DNA of 64,000 bases, taken from the NCBI RefSeq assembly GCF_013488205.1, contig NZ_CP040908.1, forward strand, positions 2,147,876-2,211,875, read 5' to 3'. Positions 7,346 to 16,700 of this stretch are shown piece by piece. A program made the translations under genes and the position numbers. Under the pieces are notes generated by a model that was given only the letters and a program-made list of their open reading frames with translations, was not told where the DNA came from and made no database searches. Position 1 is the first letter of the stretch, and every line of letters starts with the position of its first letter. The DNA is from Empedobacter falsenii (GTDB lineage Bacteria > Bacteroidota > Bacteroidia > Flavobacteriales > Weeksellaceae).

Positions 7346-8221
7346 TTATTTAGAAAATCTTGTTTTTAATATTCCGTTCATAATGATAGAAAGTACCATT
7401 ACCCCTGTAGCAATGTAAAATATAGGATTCATATGTTCTGAATCTCCAAAAATAATACTTGCCAAAATGATGCCATAAACTGGTTCTAAATTTACGTTCA
7501 ACATCAACGTAAAAGCACTTACATGTTTCAGCAAATCAACTGATTCTATTTGTGCAAAAGCTGTAAAAATAACACCAAGCAACGTCAACCACCCTAAGTT
7601 TGACCAACTTATATTTACAACTTCAGAAATAGCTTCTGGCTGAAAAAGAATCATTACCACCGAAAGTGCGATCACTCCACCAATCATTTCGTATAAAGTA
7701 ACTTTAGTTGGTTTGATTGATTTTGGTAATCTCGAATTAAGAACTGCAAATAATGCCGATAAAAAACTACACAAAATACCGATAATAATTCCTAATTTAT
7801 AATCTTCTGGCGATGCATTAAAAATAACAGCTACACAAGCAGAAACAATTATGGCAAGAATTATTTCGAGCAGATTAATTCTTCGCTTAAAAAAAATAGG
7901 TTCTAAAATCGCACTAAAAAGCGCGCCCATCGACAACGTACTCAACGCAATTGAAATATTAGAAAGTTTGATTGACAAATAAAATGTAAACCAATGTATT
8001 CCTACAATTCCACCAATAGCAAGTAATCTCAATAATTCGTTTTTGGTCACTTTGAAATCCATTTTTCTGAATTTCATATAGATAAAAACAGCAATTGCCC
8101 CAATAAGAACACGATACCAAACCATTGGCAACGCACTCATTGTGACTAATTTTCCGAAAACTCCTGTAAATCCCCAAAGAAGTACGAGAAACTGCAACCG
8201 AAGTTGAACTTTTGAAATCAT
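7346..8221 (-). CDS. EamA/DMT-superfamily transporter
   Basis: This is a polytopic protein of about 291 residues with two EamA repeats and about ten hydrophobic helices, for example FLVLLWGFTGVFGKL at the N-terminus and the second-repeat MLNVNLEPVYGIILASIIFGD. The E-P in the penultimate helix (NLEPVYG) is typical of the drug/metabolite transporter superfamily. It acts in the inner membrane, probably as a metabolite exporter of unknown substrate. I chose ATG 8221-8219 (MISKVQL). The longer frame from a TTG at 8239 is unlikely because that TTG is part of a TACTTTTG -7 box, so the mRNA would begin after it. Confidence 0.85.
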   Translation of the reverse strand: MISKVQLRLQFLVLLWGFTGVFGKLVTMSALPMVWYRVLIGAIAVFIYMKFRKMDFKVTKNELLRLLAIGGIVGIHWFTFYLSIKLSNISIALSTLSMGALFSAILEPIFFKRRINLLEIILAIIVSACVAVIFNASPEDYKLGIIIGILCSFLSALFAVLNSRLPKSIKPTKVTLYEMIGGVIALSVVMILFQPEAISEVVNISWSNLGWLTLLGVIFTAFAQIESVDLLKHVSAFTLMLNVNLEPVYGIILASIIFGDSEHMNPIFYIATGVMVLSIIMNGILKTRFSK

Positions 8222-8236
8222 TCTAAGCCTTTTTCG

Positions 8237-8244
8237 CAAAAGTA
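8237..8244 (-). promoter_or_regulatory. -7 promoter box that fixes the DMT transporter start
   Basis: TACTTTTG on the minus strand matches TAnnTTTG and ends 15 bases upstream of ATG 8221. It overlaps the possible TTG start at 8239, which argues for the ATG. Confidence 0.55.
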
Positions 8245-8403
8245 GAGTTTAATTCTATATTGCTAAAACGATTTAATTGATTTAATTGATTTAATCTGTA
8301 AATAATTTTGTATAAGTTCTAATGTTAAATTAACATCAAATAATTATTACTCAAACTTTAATTCTTATTCTTCGTTGTATTTTCGAAACTTCAAAATTAA
8401 TCG

Positions 8404-9210
8404 ATGGATTTTAGTATTTTTTTACAACCAGATGCATTAGTTGCATTATTTACATTAACAATGTTAGAAATCGTTTTAGGGATTGATAATATTGTTTTTA
8501 TCTCTATTTTGTCAGGAAAATTACCTGCGCATCAACAAAAGAAAGCACAACAGCTTGGTTTATTTTTAGCCATGTTTACACGTGTAATCCTTTTATTCTC
8601 GTTAAGTTGGGTGATGAGTCTTACCACTCCTCTATTCAATATCGGCGAATGGATTGGCATTACTTCAACCGAATGGTTAGAAAAATTAGCTATCTCTGGT
8701 CGAGATTTGATTTTATTAATCGGAGGATTATTCTTGATTTATAAATCGACTGTAGAAATTCACCACAAAATAGAAGGTGTTGAAGAAACTGAAGGAAAAG
8801 TGAAAGTACATTCTTTTGCAGGAACTATTGTACAAATCTTAATTTTAGACATTGTTTTCTCATTAGATTCTGTGATTACAGCAGTTGGTATGGCAGAACA
8901 TATCGAAGTTATGATTGCGGCTGTAATTATTGCTGTTGCAGTTATGATGCTTTCAGCAAGTGCGGTTTCTAAATTTGTGAACGATCATCCAACGGTTAAA
9001 ATGTTGGCTTTATCATTCTTATTATTAATCGGTGTTTCGTTATTAGCAGAAGGATTTGATCAACACATTTCGAAAGGATACATCTATTTTGCAATGGGAT
9101 TCTCTGTTTTAGTCGAATTCTTGAATTTGAAAATGAAGAAAAAGCATTCGAATCCAGGAATTGTCCGAAATATGGTTGGCGACGCAGAAGAACAAAACAA
9201 AAATTTATAA
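8404..9210 (+). CDS. TerC-family integral membrane protein
   Basis: The 268-residue product is a TerC/YgdQ-type membrane protein with about seven helices. The two family acid motifs within membrane segments are present: EIVLGIDNIVFISI near residues 22-35 and DIVFSLDSVITAVG near 150-163. TerC proteins are linked to metal-ion (manganese) export and tellurite resistance; some supply metal to exoenzymes. The C-terminus ends in a short basic-acidic cytosolic tail. It is monocistronic or loosely coupled to the next gene, since a good terminator follows its stop. The specific ion cannot be read from sequence. Confidence 0.9.
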   Translation: MDFSIFLQPDALVALFTLTMLEIVLGIDNIVFISILSGKLPAHQQKKAQQLGLFLAMFTRVILLFSLSWVMSLTTPLFNIGEWIGITSTEWLEKLAISGRDLILLIGGLFLIYKSTVEIHHKIEGVEETEGKVKVHSFAGTIVQILILDIVFSLDSVITAVGMAEHIEVMIAAVIIAVAVMMLSASAVSKFVNDHPTVKMLALSFLLLIGVSLLAEGFDQHISKGYIYFAMGFSVLVEFLNLKMKKKHSNPGIVRNMVGDAEEQNKNL

Positions 9211-9218
9211 CTAACTTT

Positions 9219-9246
9219 AAGGTCTCAATTATGAGACCTTTTTTAT
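9219..9246 (+). terminator. Intrinsic terminator after the TerC gene
   Basis: AAGGTCTCA and TGAGACCTT form a nine-pair perfect stem with a four-base loop, followed by TTTT. It ends 16 bases before the next start codon. Confidence 0.8.
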
Positions 9247-9261
9247 TTAAGAAAAAAATCA

Positions 9262-10077
9262 ATGCAAAATATAAAACTAATCGTGACAGATATGGACGGA
9301 ACTTTGTTGCGTTCTGATCATTCATTAAGTCCAGAATTCAATAAAATTTACGAAGAATTAAAAGAAAACAACATCACATTTGTACCTGCAAGTGGTCGTC
9401 AATACTATAGTATCATTTCATATTTTGAAAATATAAAAGATGAATTGGCAATTATTGCTGAAAACGGAACTTATGTTACCTACAAAGGTGAGGAAGTTTT
9501 TATTGACGAATTGGATTGGTCTGTTGTAAAAGAAATCGTAGAAGAAGTACGTAAAATAGAAGGTGCAAATATTGTTTTGGCTGGCAAAAATGCCGCTTAT
9601 GTGGAATCGAAAGATGAAACTTTTTTAGAATATTTTAAAAATTATTACGATAAAAATATTTGGGTTGATGATTTAAATAAAATCGAAAATGAACAATTCA
9701 TTAAAATTGCAGTAAATCATGCTGATGGAACAGAATTTAATGTATTTCCAAAATTAGTTGATTTTGAAAAATATGGATTAAAAGTTGTGGTTTCTGGCGA
9801 AGTTTGGTTAGATGTTATGAATAAAAAATCGAACAAAGGAGTTGCATTACAAGCTTTGATGAATAAATTGGATATTTCTTCTGAAGAAATCATTGTTTTT
9901 GGCGATTTTATGAATGATTTGGAGATGTTACACTTGGCAAAATATAGTTTTGCAATGGAAAATGCGCATCAAAATGTAAAAGAAGTAGCGAATTTTAAAG
10001 CGCCTTCTAATGATGAAGATGGTGTAATTCAAGTTATTAAGCAATATTTACAACAATTAAAAACCGTAAACACTTAA
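9262..10077 (+). CDS. Cof-type HAD-superfamily phosphatase
   Basis: This 271-residue HAD hydrolase has motif I VTDMDGTLLRSD near residues 8-19 (catalytic Asp pair), the motif III Lys in NKKSNKGVALQAL, and motif IV VFGDFMNDLEML. The C2-type cap between motifs I and III is typical of the Cof/YidA/YbjI group. These enzymes dephosphorylate sugar phosphates, FMN or other small phosphates; the substrate is unpredictable. The protein is cytosolic and of normal length. It begins 15 bases after the TerC terminator in the same direction, so it needs readthrough or a promoter overlapping that hairpin. Confidence 0.88.
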   Translation: MQNIKLIVTDMDGTLLRSDHSLSPEFNKIYEELKENNITFVPASGRQYYSIISYFENIKDELAIIAENGTYVTYKGEEVFIDELDWSVVKEIVEEVRKIEGANIVLAGKNAAYVESKDETFLEYFKNYYDKNIWVDDLNKIENEQFIKIAVNHADGTEFNVFPKLVDFEKYGLKVVVSGEVWLDVMNKKSNKGVALQALMNKLDISSEEIIVFGDFMNDLEMLHLAKYSFAMENAHQNVKEVANFKAPSNDEDGVIQVIKQYLQQLKTVNT

Positions 10078-10156
10078 TAATCTGACAAATAACATCAATC
10101 ATTTAACATTTCAAATCAGATTAAATTATTAATTTCGCACAAAACCTAAACAATCA

Positions 10157-11062
10157 ATGTTCACTATCAACAGACATCTAAAAAGCTTTCTTGCAATTGG
10201 AACTTTACTTTTTGTTTTTTCTTGTAAAAAGGCAAATAATCCAATTCAAAATCAAACAACAACTTCTTCTGAGCCAAAAGAAATTTTGCAGAATGATGTT
10301 GATTCTATTTATACAGTAAAAATTGACTCATCTACTTTGCAATTAGATACTATTGCAAAAGAAGAAAAGCAAAATCCTATTGATTCGACAAAACAATATG
10401 TCTACCTAACTTTTGATGATGGTCCATATAAAGGAAGCAAAAATATCAATAAAATATTAACCGAAGAAAATGTAAAAGGAACGGTTTTCTTAGTTGGTTT
10501 TAATGCTTTTACAAAAGATTTGAAACAACATGTAGAAGATTATAAAGCTAATCCAAATGTAGAAATTGCTAACCATACTTTTTCGCATGCTCGCAACAAA
10601 TACAAAGCTTTTTACAGTGTTCCAGAAAATGTTTACGAAGATATTCGCAAAAATGAGGTGGTATTAGATATACATTCTCGTTGGGTGCGTTTGCCTGCGC
10701 GTAACACATGGCGTTTGAACAAACGTAAAAAAGACGATCCAGTAAAAAATGCAATTCCAGCAGCTGATTTATTGGCTAAAAATCAATATTATATTTACGG
10801 TTGGGATTATGAATGGGAAAGAAGTGGAAAAAAATCTGCAAATCATCAACTTTCTTCGCCTGAAAAAATATACGAAGGAATTGTACATCGTTTGGATCAA
10901 AATAAAACATTCGAAAAAAATCATTTGGTAATTTTAATGCACGATGATATGTTTAATGAAGATTATAATGCAGAAAAATTAAGACAATTAATTGTTTTAT
11001 TGAAACGTAATCCGAAAATTGTAATCGAAGGAATTTCGGGATATCCAACCAGGATTAGCTAA
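10157..11062 (+). CDS. Polysaccharide deacetylase (NodB-type) lipoprotein
   Basis: The 301-residue product starts with a lipoprotein signal ending FVFSC (Cys23), a low-complexity Ser/Thr/Gln linker to about residue 75, then a NodB homology domain. Motif 1 TFDDGP (85-90) supplies the catalytic base and first metal ligand; motif 2 NHTFSH (139-144) supplies the two His metal ligands. Later R-x-P-A-R (VRLPARNTW) and the ILMHDD motif (motif 5) are present. It is therefore likely an active metal-dependent carbohydrate esterase (CE4) anchored in the envelope, acting on peptidoglycan or exopolysaccharide. It carries its own downstream terminator shared with the convergent OsmC gene. Confidence 0.88.
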   Translation: MFTINRHLKSFLAIGTLLFVFSCKKANNPIQNQTTTSSEPKEILQNDVDSIYTVKIDSSTLQLDTIAKEEKQNPIDSTKQYVYLTFDDGPYKGSKNINKILTEENVKGTVFLVGFNAFTKDLKQHVEDYKANPNVEIANHTFSHARNKYKAFYSVPENVYEDIRKNEVVLDIHSRWVRLPARNTWRLNKRKKDDPVKNAIPAADLLAKNQYYIYGWDYEWERSGKKSANHQLSSPEKIYEGIVHRLDQNKTFEKNHLVILMHDDMFNEDYNAEKLRQLIVLLKRNPKIVIEGISGYPTRIS

Positions 11063-11077
11063 ATAAAATATTAAGAT

Positions 11078-11114
11078 AAAAAAAATCCACTTCATCTGAA
11101 GTGGATTTTTTTAT
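11078..11114. terminator. Bidirectional terminator between deacetylase and OsmC genes
   Basis: AATCCACTTC and GAAGTGGATT form a perfect ten-pair stem with a four-base loop, flanked by A-run and T-run. It serves the convergent genes on both sides. Confidence 0.9.
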
Positions 11115-11521
11115 TAAATAAACTCTATCGTTGTTTCTATTTCGTGACCTTTTTCTAACACTTTGTGTACAGGACAAGAATTTGCAACTTTCAATAATCT
11201 TGTTTGTTGTTTCTCATCGAAATTGCCTTCTATGATAACATGACGTTGAAAAGTAATTGGCTCAGTTGTAATCATATCAAAATTGACTTCTACCTCAACT
11301 TTTTTGTAAGGAAATTCTTTGTGATTCATATACATTTGCAATGTAATCGACGTACAAGAAGCCAATGCAGCGCCCAATAATTCGCTTGGTTTTGCAGCCG
11401 TATCCAATCCTCCTTTGTCTATAGGTTCGTCTACATTAAATTCGTGTTTTCCAGCTTTAATATTCGAAATATAGTTTATATCTGTCGAAGTTGACGTTAC
11501 ATTAATATCACTCATTATCAA
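11114..11521 (-). CDS. OsmC/Ohr-family peroxiredoxin-like protein
   Basis: This 135-residue cytosolic protein has the two OsmC-family cysteines: one in ALASCTSITLQMYM and one in ANSCPVHKVLEKG. These are the peroxidatic and resolving cysteines that reduce organic hydroperoxides. The layout (short N-terminal sheet, long helix with the first Cys, C-terminal CPVHK) fits the YhfA/OsmC branch rather than strict Ohr. Its start lies directly after the stop of the pirin gene, so they form a two-gene operon, a pairing that suggests a shared stress role. A second in-frame ATG lies two codons inside and would serve equally well. Confidence 0.9.
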   Translation of the reverse strand: MIMSDINVTSTSTDINYISNIKAGKHEFNVDEPIDKGGLDTAAKPSELLGAALASCTSITLQMYMNHKEFPYKKVEVEVNFDMITTEPITFQRHVIIEGNFDEKQQTRLLKVANSCPVHKVLEKGHEIETTIEFI

Positions 11522-11522
11522 T

Positions 11523-12428
11523 TTATTTATCGTTTTCTTTTACTTTAGATTTTTGTTGTGCTTGTGGAATTGGAACATAATCGTCGTCACCAGGAACTTT
11601 AGGAAAACGATGATTAATCCAATCTTCCTTCGCCGTTTCAATCGTTTCTCTTGAAGAACTTACAAAATTCCAAAAGATAAAATGTTCTTCTGGTAATTCT
11701 TCCCCTCCAAAAATATAAACGGTAGAACCAGCCGCAATTTCAAACTCACACAAAGTAGCTTCTTTCGCTACTAATAATTGTTTTGTTCCATACGTTTCTC
11801 CTCCATCTTTGATAGAACCTTCTAAGACATACAAAGCAGATTCTCCATACAAATCTTTTCCCAATGAAACTTTGAAATCATTTTTAGCTTTAATTTCAAT
11901 AAAATATAAAGGAGAATAAACAGGTACGCCAGAAGTATGTTCACCAAACTTACCTGCAATCAATTTATAATCTGCATTATCGTCTGACCAATTTGGTAAT
12001 TTATCTGCTTCAACGTGAACAAAACTTGGTTCCATATTTTCTAATTCTTTTGGCAAAGCCACCCAAATTTGTAATCCATGCAATGTTTTTTCAGTTGTAC
12101 GTAAATATTCAGGAGTTCGCTCAGAATGCACAACACCTTTACCTGCAGTCATCCAATTCACAGCTCCAGGCTGAATTTCTAATTCAGTTCCCAAACTATC
12201 GCGATGCATAATCGCTCCTTCAAATAAATAAGTCAAAGTTGATAAACCAATATGTGGGTGCGGTCCAACATCAAGATTTTGATAATCTTTCATTTTTGTT
12301 GGTCCCATATGGTCGATAAATACAAATGGTCCGACATGTCTTTTTTGACGAAATGGTAATAACCTACCTACCAAAAAATTTCCTATATCAGCAGCTTTTT
12401 CTTCTAAAATTAATCCAACGTTAGACAT
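11523..12428 (-). CDS. Pirin-family cupin protein
   Basis: The 301-residue product is a bicupin of the pirin family. The N-terminal cupin carries the metal ligands in GPHPHIGLSTLTYLFEG, then HRDSLG and the GKGVVHSE segment. The C-terminal cupin includes PVYSPLYF and a LYVLEGSI strand. Pirins of this type can act as quercetin 2,3-dioxygenases or as redox-sensing cofactors; the natural substrate here is unknown. No signal peptide. It is the first gene of an operon with the OsmC-type protein (one base between stop and next start). Confidence 0.88.
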   Translation of the reverse strand: MSNVGLILEEKAADIGNFLVGRLLPFRQKRHVGPFVFIDHMGPTKMKDYQNLDVGPHPHIGLSTLTYLFEGAIMHRDSLGTELEIQPGAVNWMTAGKGVVHSERTPEYLRTTEKTLHGLQIWVALPKELENMEPSFVHVEADKLPNWSDDNADYKLIAGKFGEHTSGVPVYSPLYFIEIKAKNDFKVSLGKDLYGESALYVLEGSIKDGGETYGTKQLLVAKEATLCEFEIAAGSTVYIFGGEELPEEHFIFWNFVSSSRETIETAKEDWINHRFPKVPGDDDYVPIPQAQQKSKVKENDK

Positions 12429-12501
12429 AATTAGTTTAGTTTTTTAATTGATGTAAAATTAGTTTTAACTATTAATTTAAAACTTGATTTAAGTTAATAA
12501 A

Positions 12502-12531
12502 TAAAAAAAGGCTAACCAAAAGGTTAGCCAA
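12502..12531 (-). terminator. Intrinsic terminator after porV
   Basis: On the minus strand GGCTAACC and GGTTAGCC pair around a four-base loop, followed by seven T. It separates the porUV unit from the pirin gene downstream. Confidence 0.85.
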
Positions 12532-12554
12532 TTATAACTTAATCTTAACGATTT

Positions 12555-13760
12555 CTAGTAATCGTAATTATTTTGTGTTTCTCCTCCAAAATTCCAAGCA
12601 ATACCGAAACGTAATGTGTTTTCTAAAGCATTGTTTGTATCTGACATTGGAATTAAATAAGACGCATTAAATGCAAACGCATTGTATTTCAGTCCTAAAC
12701 CTAATGTCAAATGTTGACGATCTCCTTTCATTGGACTTTCGTGAAAATAACCTGCACGAATAAATAAAGCATCATTATAAGAATACTCTGCACCTACAGA
12801 ATACATAATTTCTTTTAACTCCTCTTTTCCTCCTCCAGGAGCATCTCCAAATGAACTAAAAATTCCAGACATTACTCCTTTATTAGGAATATATCCAGTT
12901 CCAGGAATTGGATTTCCATTTTCATCTTTCTCATATGTTGGAGTTGGAACTAATAATTTAGAAAATTCTGTTGTAATTCCTACTTTATTGTAATCATCAA
13001 ATTTGAAATCATATCCAACACCTAAACGTAATGTTGTTGGTAAATATGATGCATTATCTTCTGAGTTTGAATAATCTAATTTTGGACCAATATTAGAGAT
13101 TTGGAAACCTCCACGTAATTTTCCTTCAAAATTGTTGGTATCCATTGTTTCTGATTGATAATAACCTGCTAAATCAACTGCAAATGTATTTGCTGGCTGA
13201 ACTGTACCATCGCTTACTCCATTGAATAAATCTGAACGAATGAAACGACCAGTTACCGCCATCGAGTAGTTATCCGTTAAACGTAAACCATATGATAAAT
13301 CGATAGAGAATTCATTTGGTTTTGCTTTTCCCATCGAAACAATATCAGTTCCTTGTAATTGGTTAAGTTCTATTTCTCCCATATTGAAATAATAGATACT
13401 TGCTCCTAATGTACTACGCTCATCTTGTCCTAAGAAAGTGTAATAAGTTGCATTTAATAAGAAAACATCATTCACCAAAGATCCCATATATGGAGTATAA
13501 GTAAATGCTACTCCTGAATAATCTGGTGCAAAAGCATATTTTGCCGCATTCCAGTATTGTGAATAATTATCTGTTGATGTGGCTACACCTTGATCTCCTA
13601 AACCACCTGCACGTGCATCTGGAGAAATTCTTAAAAATGGAGCTCCAGTTAAAATTGGATTAGATTTTGTATAATCGTTCCCAGTATCATTTCCTCCTGT
13701 ATCTTGAGCAAAAGTAAATCCTGATGCTAAAATCAATAAGCTTGCGGTAATTTTTTTCAT
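12555..13760 (-). CDS. porV: T9SS outer-membrane protein PorV
   Basis: The 401-residue product has a signal peptide (to about residue 18, FTFAQ) and a PorV-type beta-barrel: the family N-terminus LTGAPFLRISPDARAGGLGDQGVATSTDN is clear (shown here only in part by its PFLRISPDARAGG core), and the C-terminus ends in barrel strands (LRFGIAWNFGG). PorV sits in the outer membrane, binds cargo after translocation through SprA and presents it to PorU for sortase cleavage. It lies 36 bases after porU on the same strand, the usual order in Flavobacteriia, and ends at a strong terminator. Confidence 0.95.
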   Translation of the reverse strand: MKKITASLLILASGFTFAQDTGGNDTGNDYTKSNPILTGAPFLRISPDARAGGLGDQGVATSTDNYSQYWNAAKYAFAPDYSGVAFTYTPYMGSLVNDVFLLNATYYTFLGQDERSTLGASIYYFNMGEIELNQLQGTDIVSMGKAKPNEFSIDLSYGLRLTDNYSMAVTGRFIRSDLFNGVSDGTVQPANTFAVDLAGYYQSETMDTNNFEGKLRGGFQISNIGPKLDYSNSEDNASYLPTTLRLGVGYDFKFDDYNKVGITTEFSKLLVPTPTYEKDENGNPIPGTGYIPNKGVMSGIFSSFGDAPGGGKEELKEIMYSVGAEYSYNDALFIRAGYFHESPMKGDRQHLTLGLGLKYNAFAFNASYLIPMSDTNNALENTLRFGIAWNFGGETQNNYDY

Positions 13761-13796
13761 TCGTGTTATATTGATTATATTTTATCTTTTTATTTA

Positions 13797-16700
13797 TTAT
13801 TTTAATATGACAAGTTTTTCAACTGCTGCGGCTGATCCTTTACAAACCGTATCATCAACACCTTTCACATTGACCTTGTAAATATAAACACCTTTTCCTA
13901 TTTTATCGCCAAAATCGTCCAAACCATCCCATTCTATCGCATATTTACCTGTTCGATATCCTTCTCTAAAAGGTTCTGCCGAAACAGTTTTTCGGATTGT
14001 TTTGACCAATTTTCCTGAAATTGTAAATATCTGAACCATTACATCTAACTCAGAATCACAATTATGTTCAAAATGGAAAAACGTATTCTTAGTAAATGGA
14101 TTTGGCCAGTTTAGCAATTTATCAATATGCAATTGTCCTGTTCCATTTTCCATTACTACAAAGTCTAACGTTGCAGTATTCGAATTATTGTTGATATCCC
14201 AAAATTTTAAATTCACAGTATGTTGACCAAGTTCAAGATTTTTCAATTGATACATTACTTGTCCTTTCTGGTAATCCTCGAAATTCTTATTGACACAAGG
14301 ATTTGCATCACCTCCATCATAATATTCATTCAACACATAAGCATCTTGTACTTTTCCATCAAGTGTTGCTACAATATCGTGTCCAATACTTGATCCTGTT
14401 GCATTAATACCCGAATTATCAGTTAAACAACCCACCAAATAAGGCGAACGATCTGTAATTCCTCCATTCGCAAAATGAAGATTATTCATATATAACTTGC
14501 CCTGCGGACGTTCATCATCATTTAATCCTTCTTCATTAATTCCTTCAATCGTAATTGTTTTTAAAGTCGATGCATCTTTACCATCTTTCTCATCCCAAGC
14601 ATAAAATTTTATTTTACGATTTCCTAGCTCGTAATTGATATCTTTCGGAACATAAAATTGAATCGTAAACTCACCTTTTTCAACTTTTCCTGTTCCTTTA
14701 TAAATTGTTTTATTTTCTGTTTCGAAAGTTTTTCCAGCCCAATCAGACTCCGATAAAATGGTTTTCGTTTCAGGTTTTTCATACAAACTAATCGCAATTT
14801 TCCCATTGAAATTATTATCAATAGAAGTGTTAGATAATTGATTTACTTTACCTGTAATCGTTATAAAATCTAACGCTTGCATCTTACCACCTGCAAGGGC
14901 ATCTACATCTTTTTTATTTTTGATACTTAATATTTCAATATCTTGTTGCGGACGATGAATTACTAACATCGGATCTCCAAGAATACTTACACTTTTGTTA
15001 TTTGTATGTTTTGGAGAATAATTTAATTTTGCTTCATTAAGCGCTTTACCAATTGTTTGATTTTCTACACCAACCTTCTTAAAAAATTGTTCGATCAAAA
15101 AATTATTCATCGAATCTCCATAGCCTGTTCCAATCGGACGGTTAGTCGTAATCATAGATAACGCTCCACCATTTGCATTTTTCAACATTGCTTCACCAGC
15201 AGAATTATATTGCGGTAAATCCCAAATTGTAAAATCACAAGTAACAGTTGTGACGATAGGTAAACGTGAATAAGCTGCATTAAAATTGGATAAATTTGTT
15301 AATTCTTCAGCTGTTATAATTCGTTCTTGCGCCCAACTACGAGGACCACCATGACCATAATACATCAAGAAGTTTGAACCTAACTCGATTCCATTCAGAA
15401 TTGCTTGATTTACGGTTGGATATCGAACACCAGCAGAAGTACTTTCGGGTTGATGAGCTCCCGAATATATCTTATTAATCGTATAAATTTGATTCTCAGG
15501 CTTAGAAAATTCTGTATCAATTTTGGCATTTAAACCTGGAGTATTTACATTATTGTCATTATCCGTAACTGCAACAATTTTTGTTCGCCAATCGCCATAC
15601 GAAGTTCCTTTTCCTTGAACTTTACCATAATACGAAATTATTTTATCAACCAAAATCTTTGCCTCAGCAGAGTTAGAAGCAGAAATTCGTCCTACAGCTA
15701 TTTCAAACCAATTGGCATCGTAACTATAAATTCCATCTACGCTATTCGATAACATTTTTACATTATCATTTAACATTGCAAAATAATCGTCGGTTGCAAT
15801 CGCACCATCAATATTAAGAGAAGGTTCGTCTGTAAAAGTGGGAAGATAATTTGTAAAATCTTTTACTCTATTTTTCGGATCATAGGTTGTCGCTCCAAAC
15901 AAAACACCATATTCTAAATTTGGACTTGACCCATCTTTTAAGAATTTAAAGAAATCACGAATAGCAATAGGATCTTGACTCCCAGAAGAAAAATCGTTGT
16001 AAACTTGTTCCGTTGTAACAACTGCAACATTTATTTTATCATGCTCTTTTCTAAAATTCGCCAGACGTGTAGCCTGATCCAAATATTTTGGATGTGTGAC
16101 AATTATATAATTAATATCGGTTAAACTACGAATATCTTGATTTGTAACTTTCCCTACATATTTTGCATCTGTAAAAGCATTTTCATCCTTAAAAGCGACA
16201 AACTGATTCTGATGATTTGTACTAAATTTATACAAATTACTTTGCGGAACAATTGAAGAAATTGAATGAATATCAGAAACATTCCAAACAGAAACATTTG
16301 CAGCATTATTCAATGAAAAAGCATTCACACTTCCATCATTAATATCTTCTAAAAACTGAAAAGTAAATTGCTCATTGTTATAGGTTAAACCATCTTTGAA
16401 ACGCAATTGTAAATAATCTAAATATACTAATCCAGAAGGATTGGTTCCGTTAGAAGAAACCGCAATATCAATTGTATTAGAACTTAATGAAATTGTTTCA
16501 TCTTGAACACTTCTATCAAATAATGAGTCTCCTAAAGGATAAGTAAAAGTTTGTCCATTTACATTAAGACTATAAGATATAGTATTTGCATTTTTTCCAA
16601 CCACCGCATAACGCAAATAGGCTTCTCCACCATTTACAGCATTCGCTTTGAATGTTTTCTTAAAACCATCTTTCAAGCCAATATTTTCTCCAACCCAAAT

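Noticed and set aside
8222-8239. TTG start extending the DMT transporter by six residues
   Set aside because: The TTG is part of a TACTTTTG promoter box, so it should not be in the mRNA.
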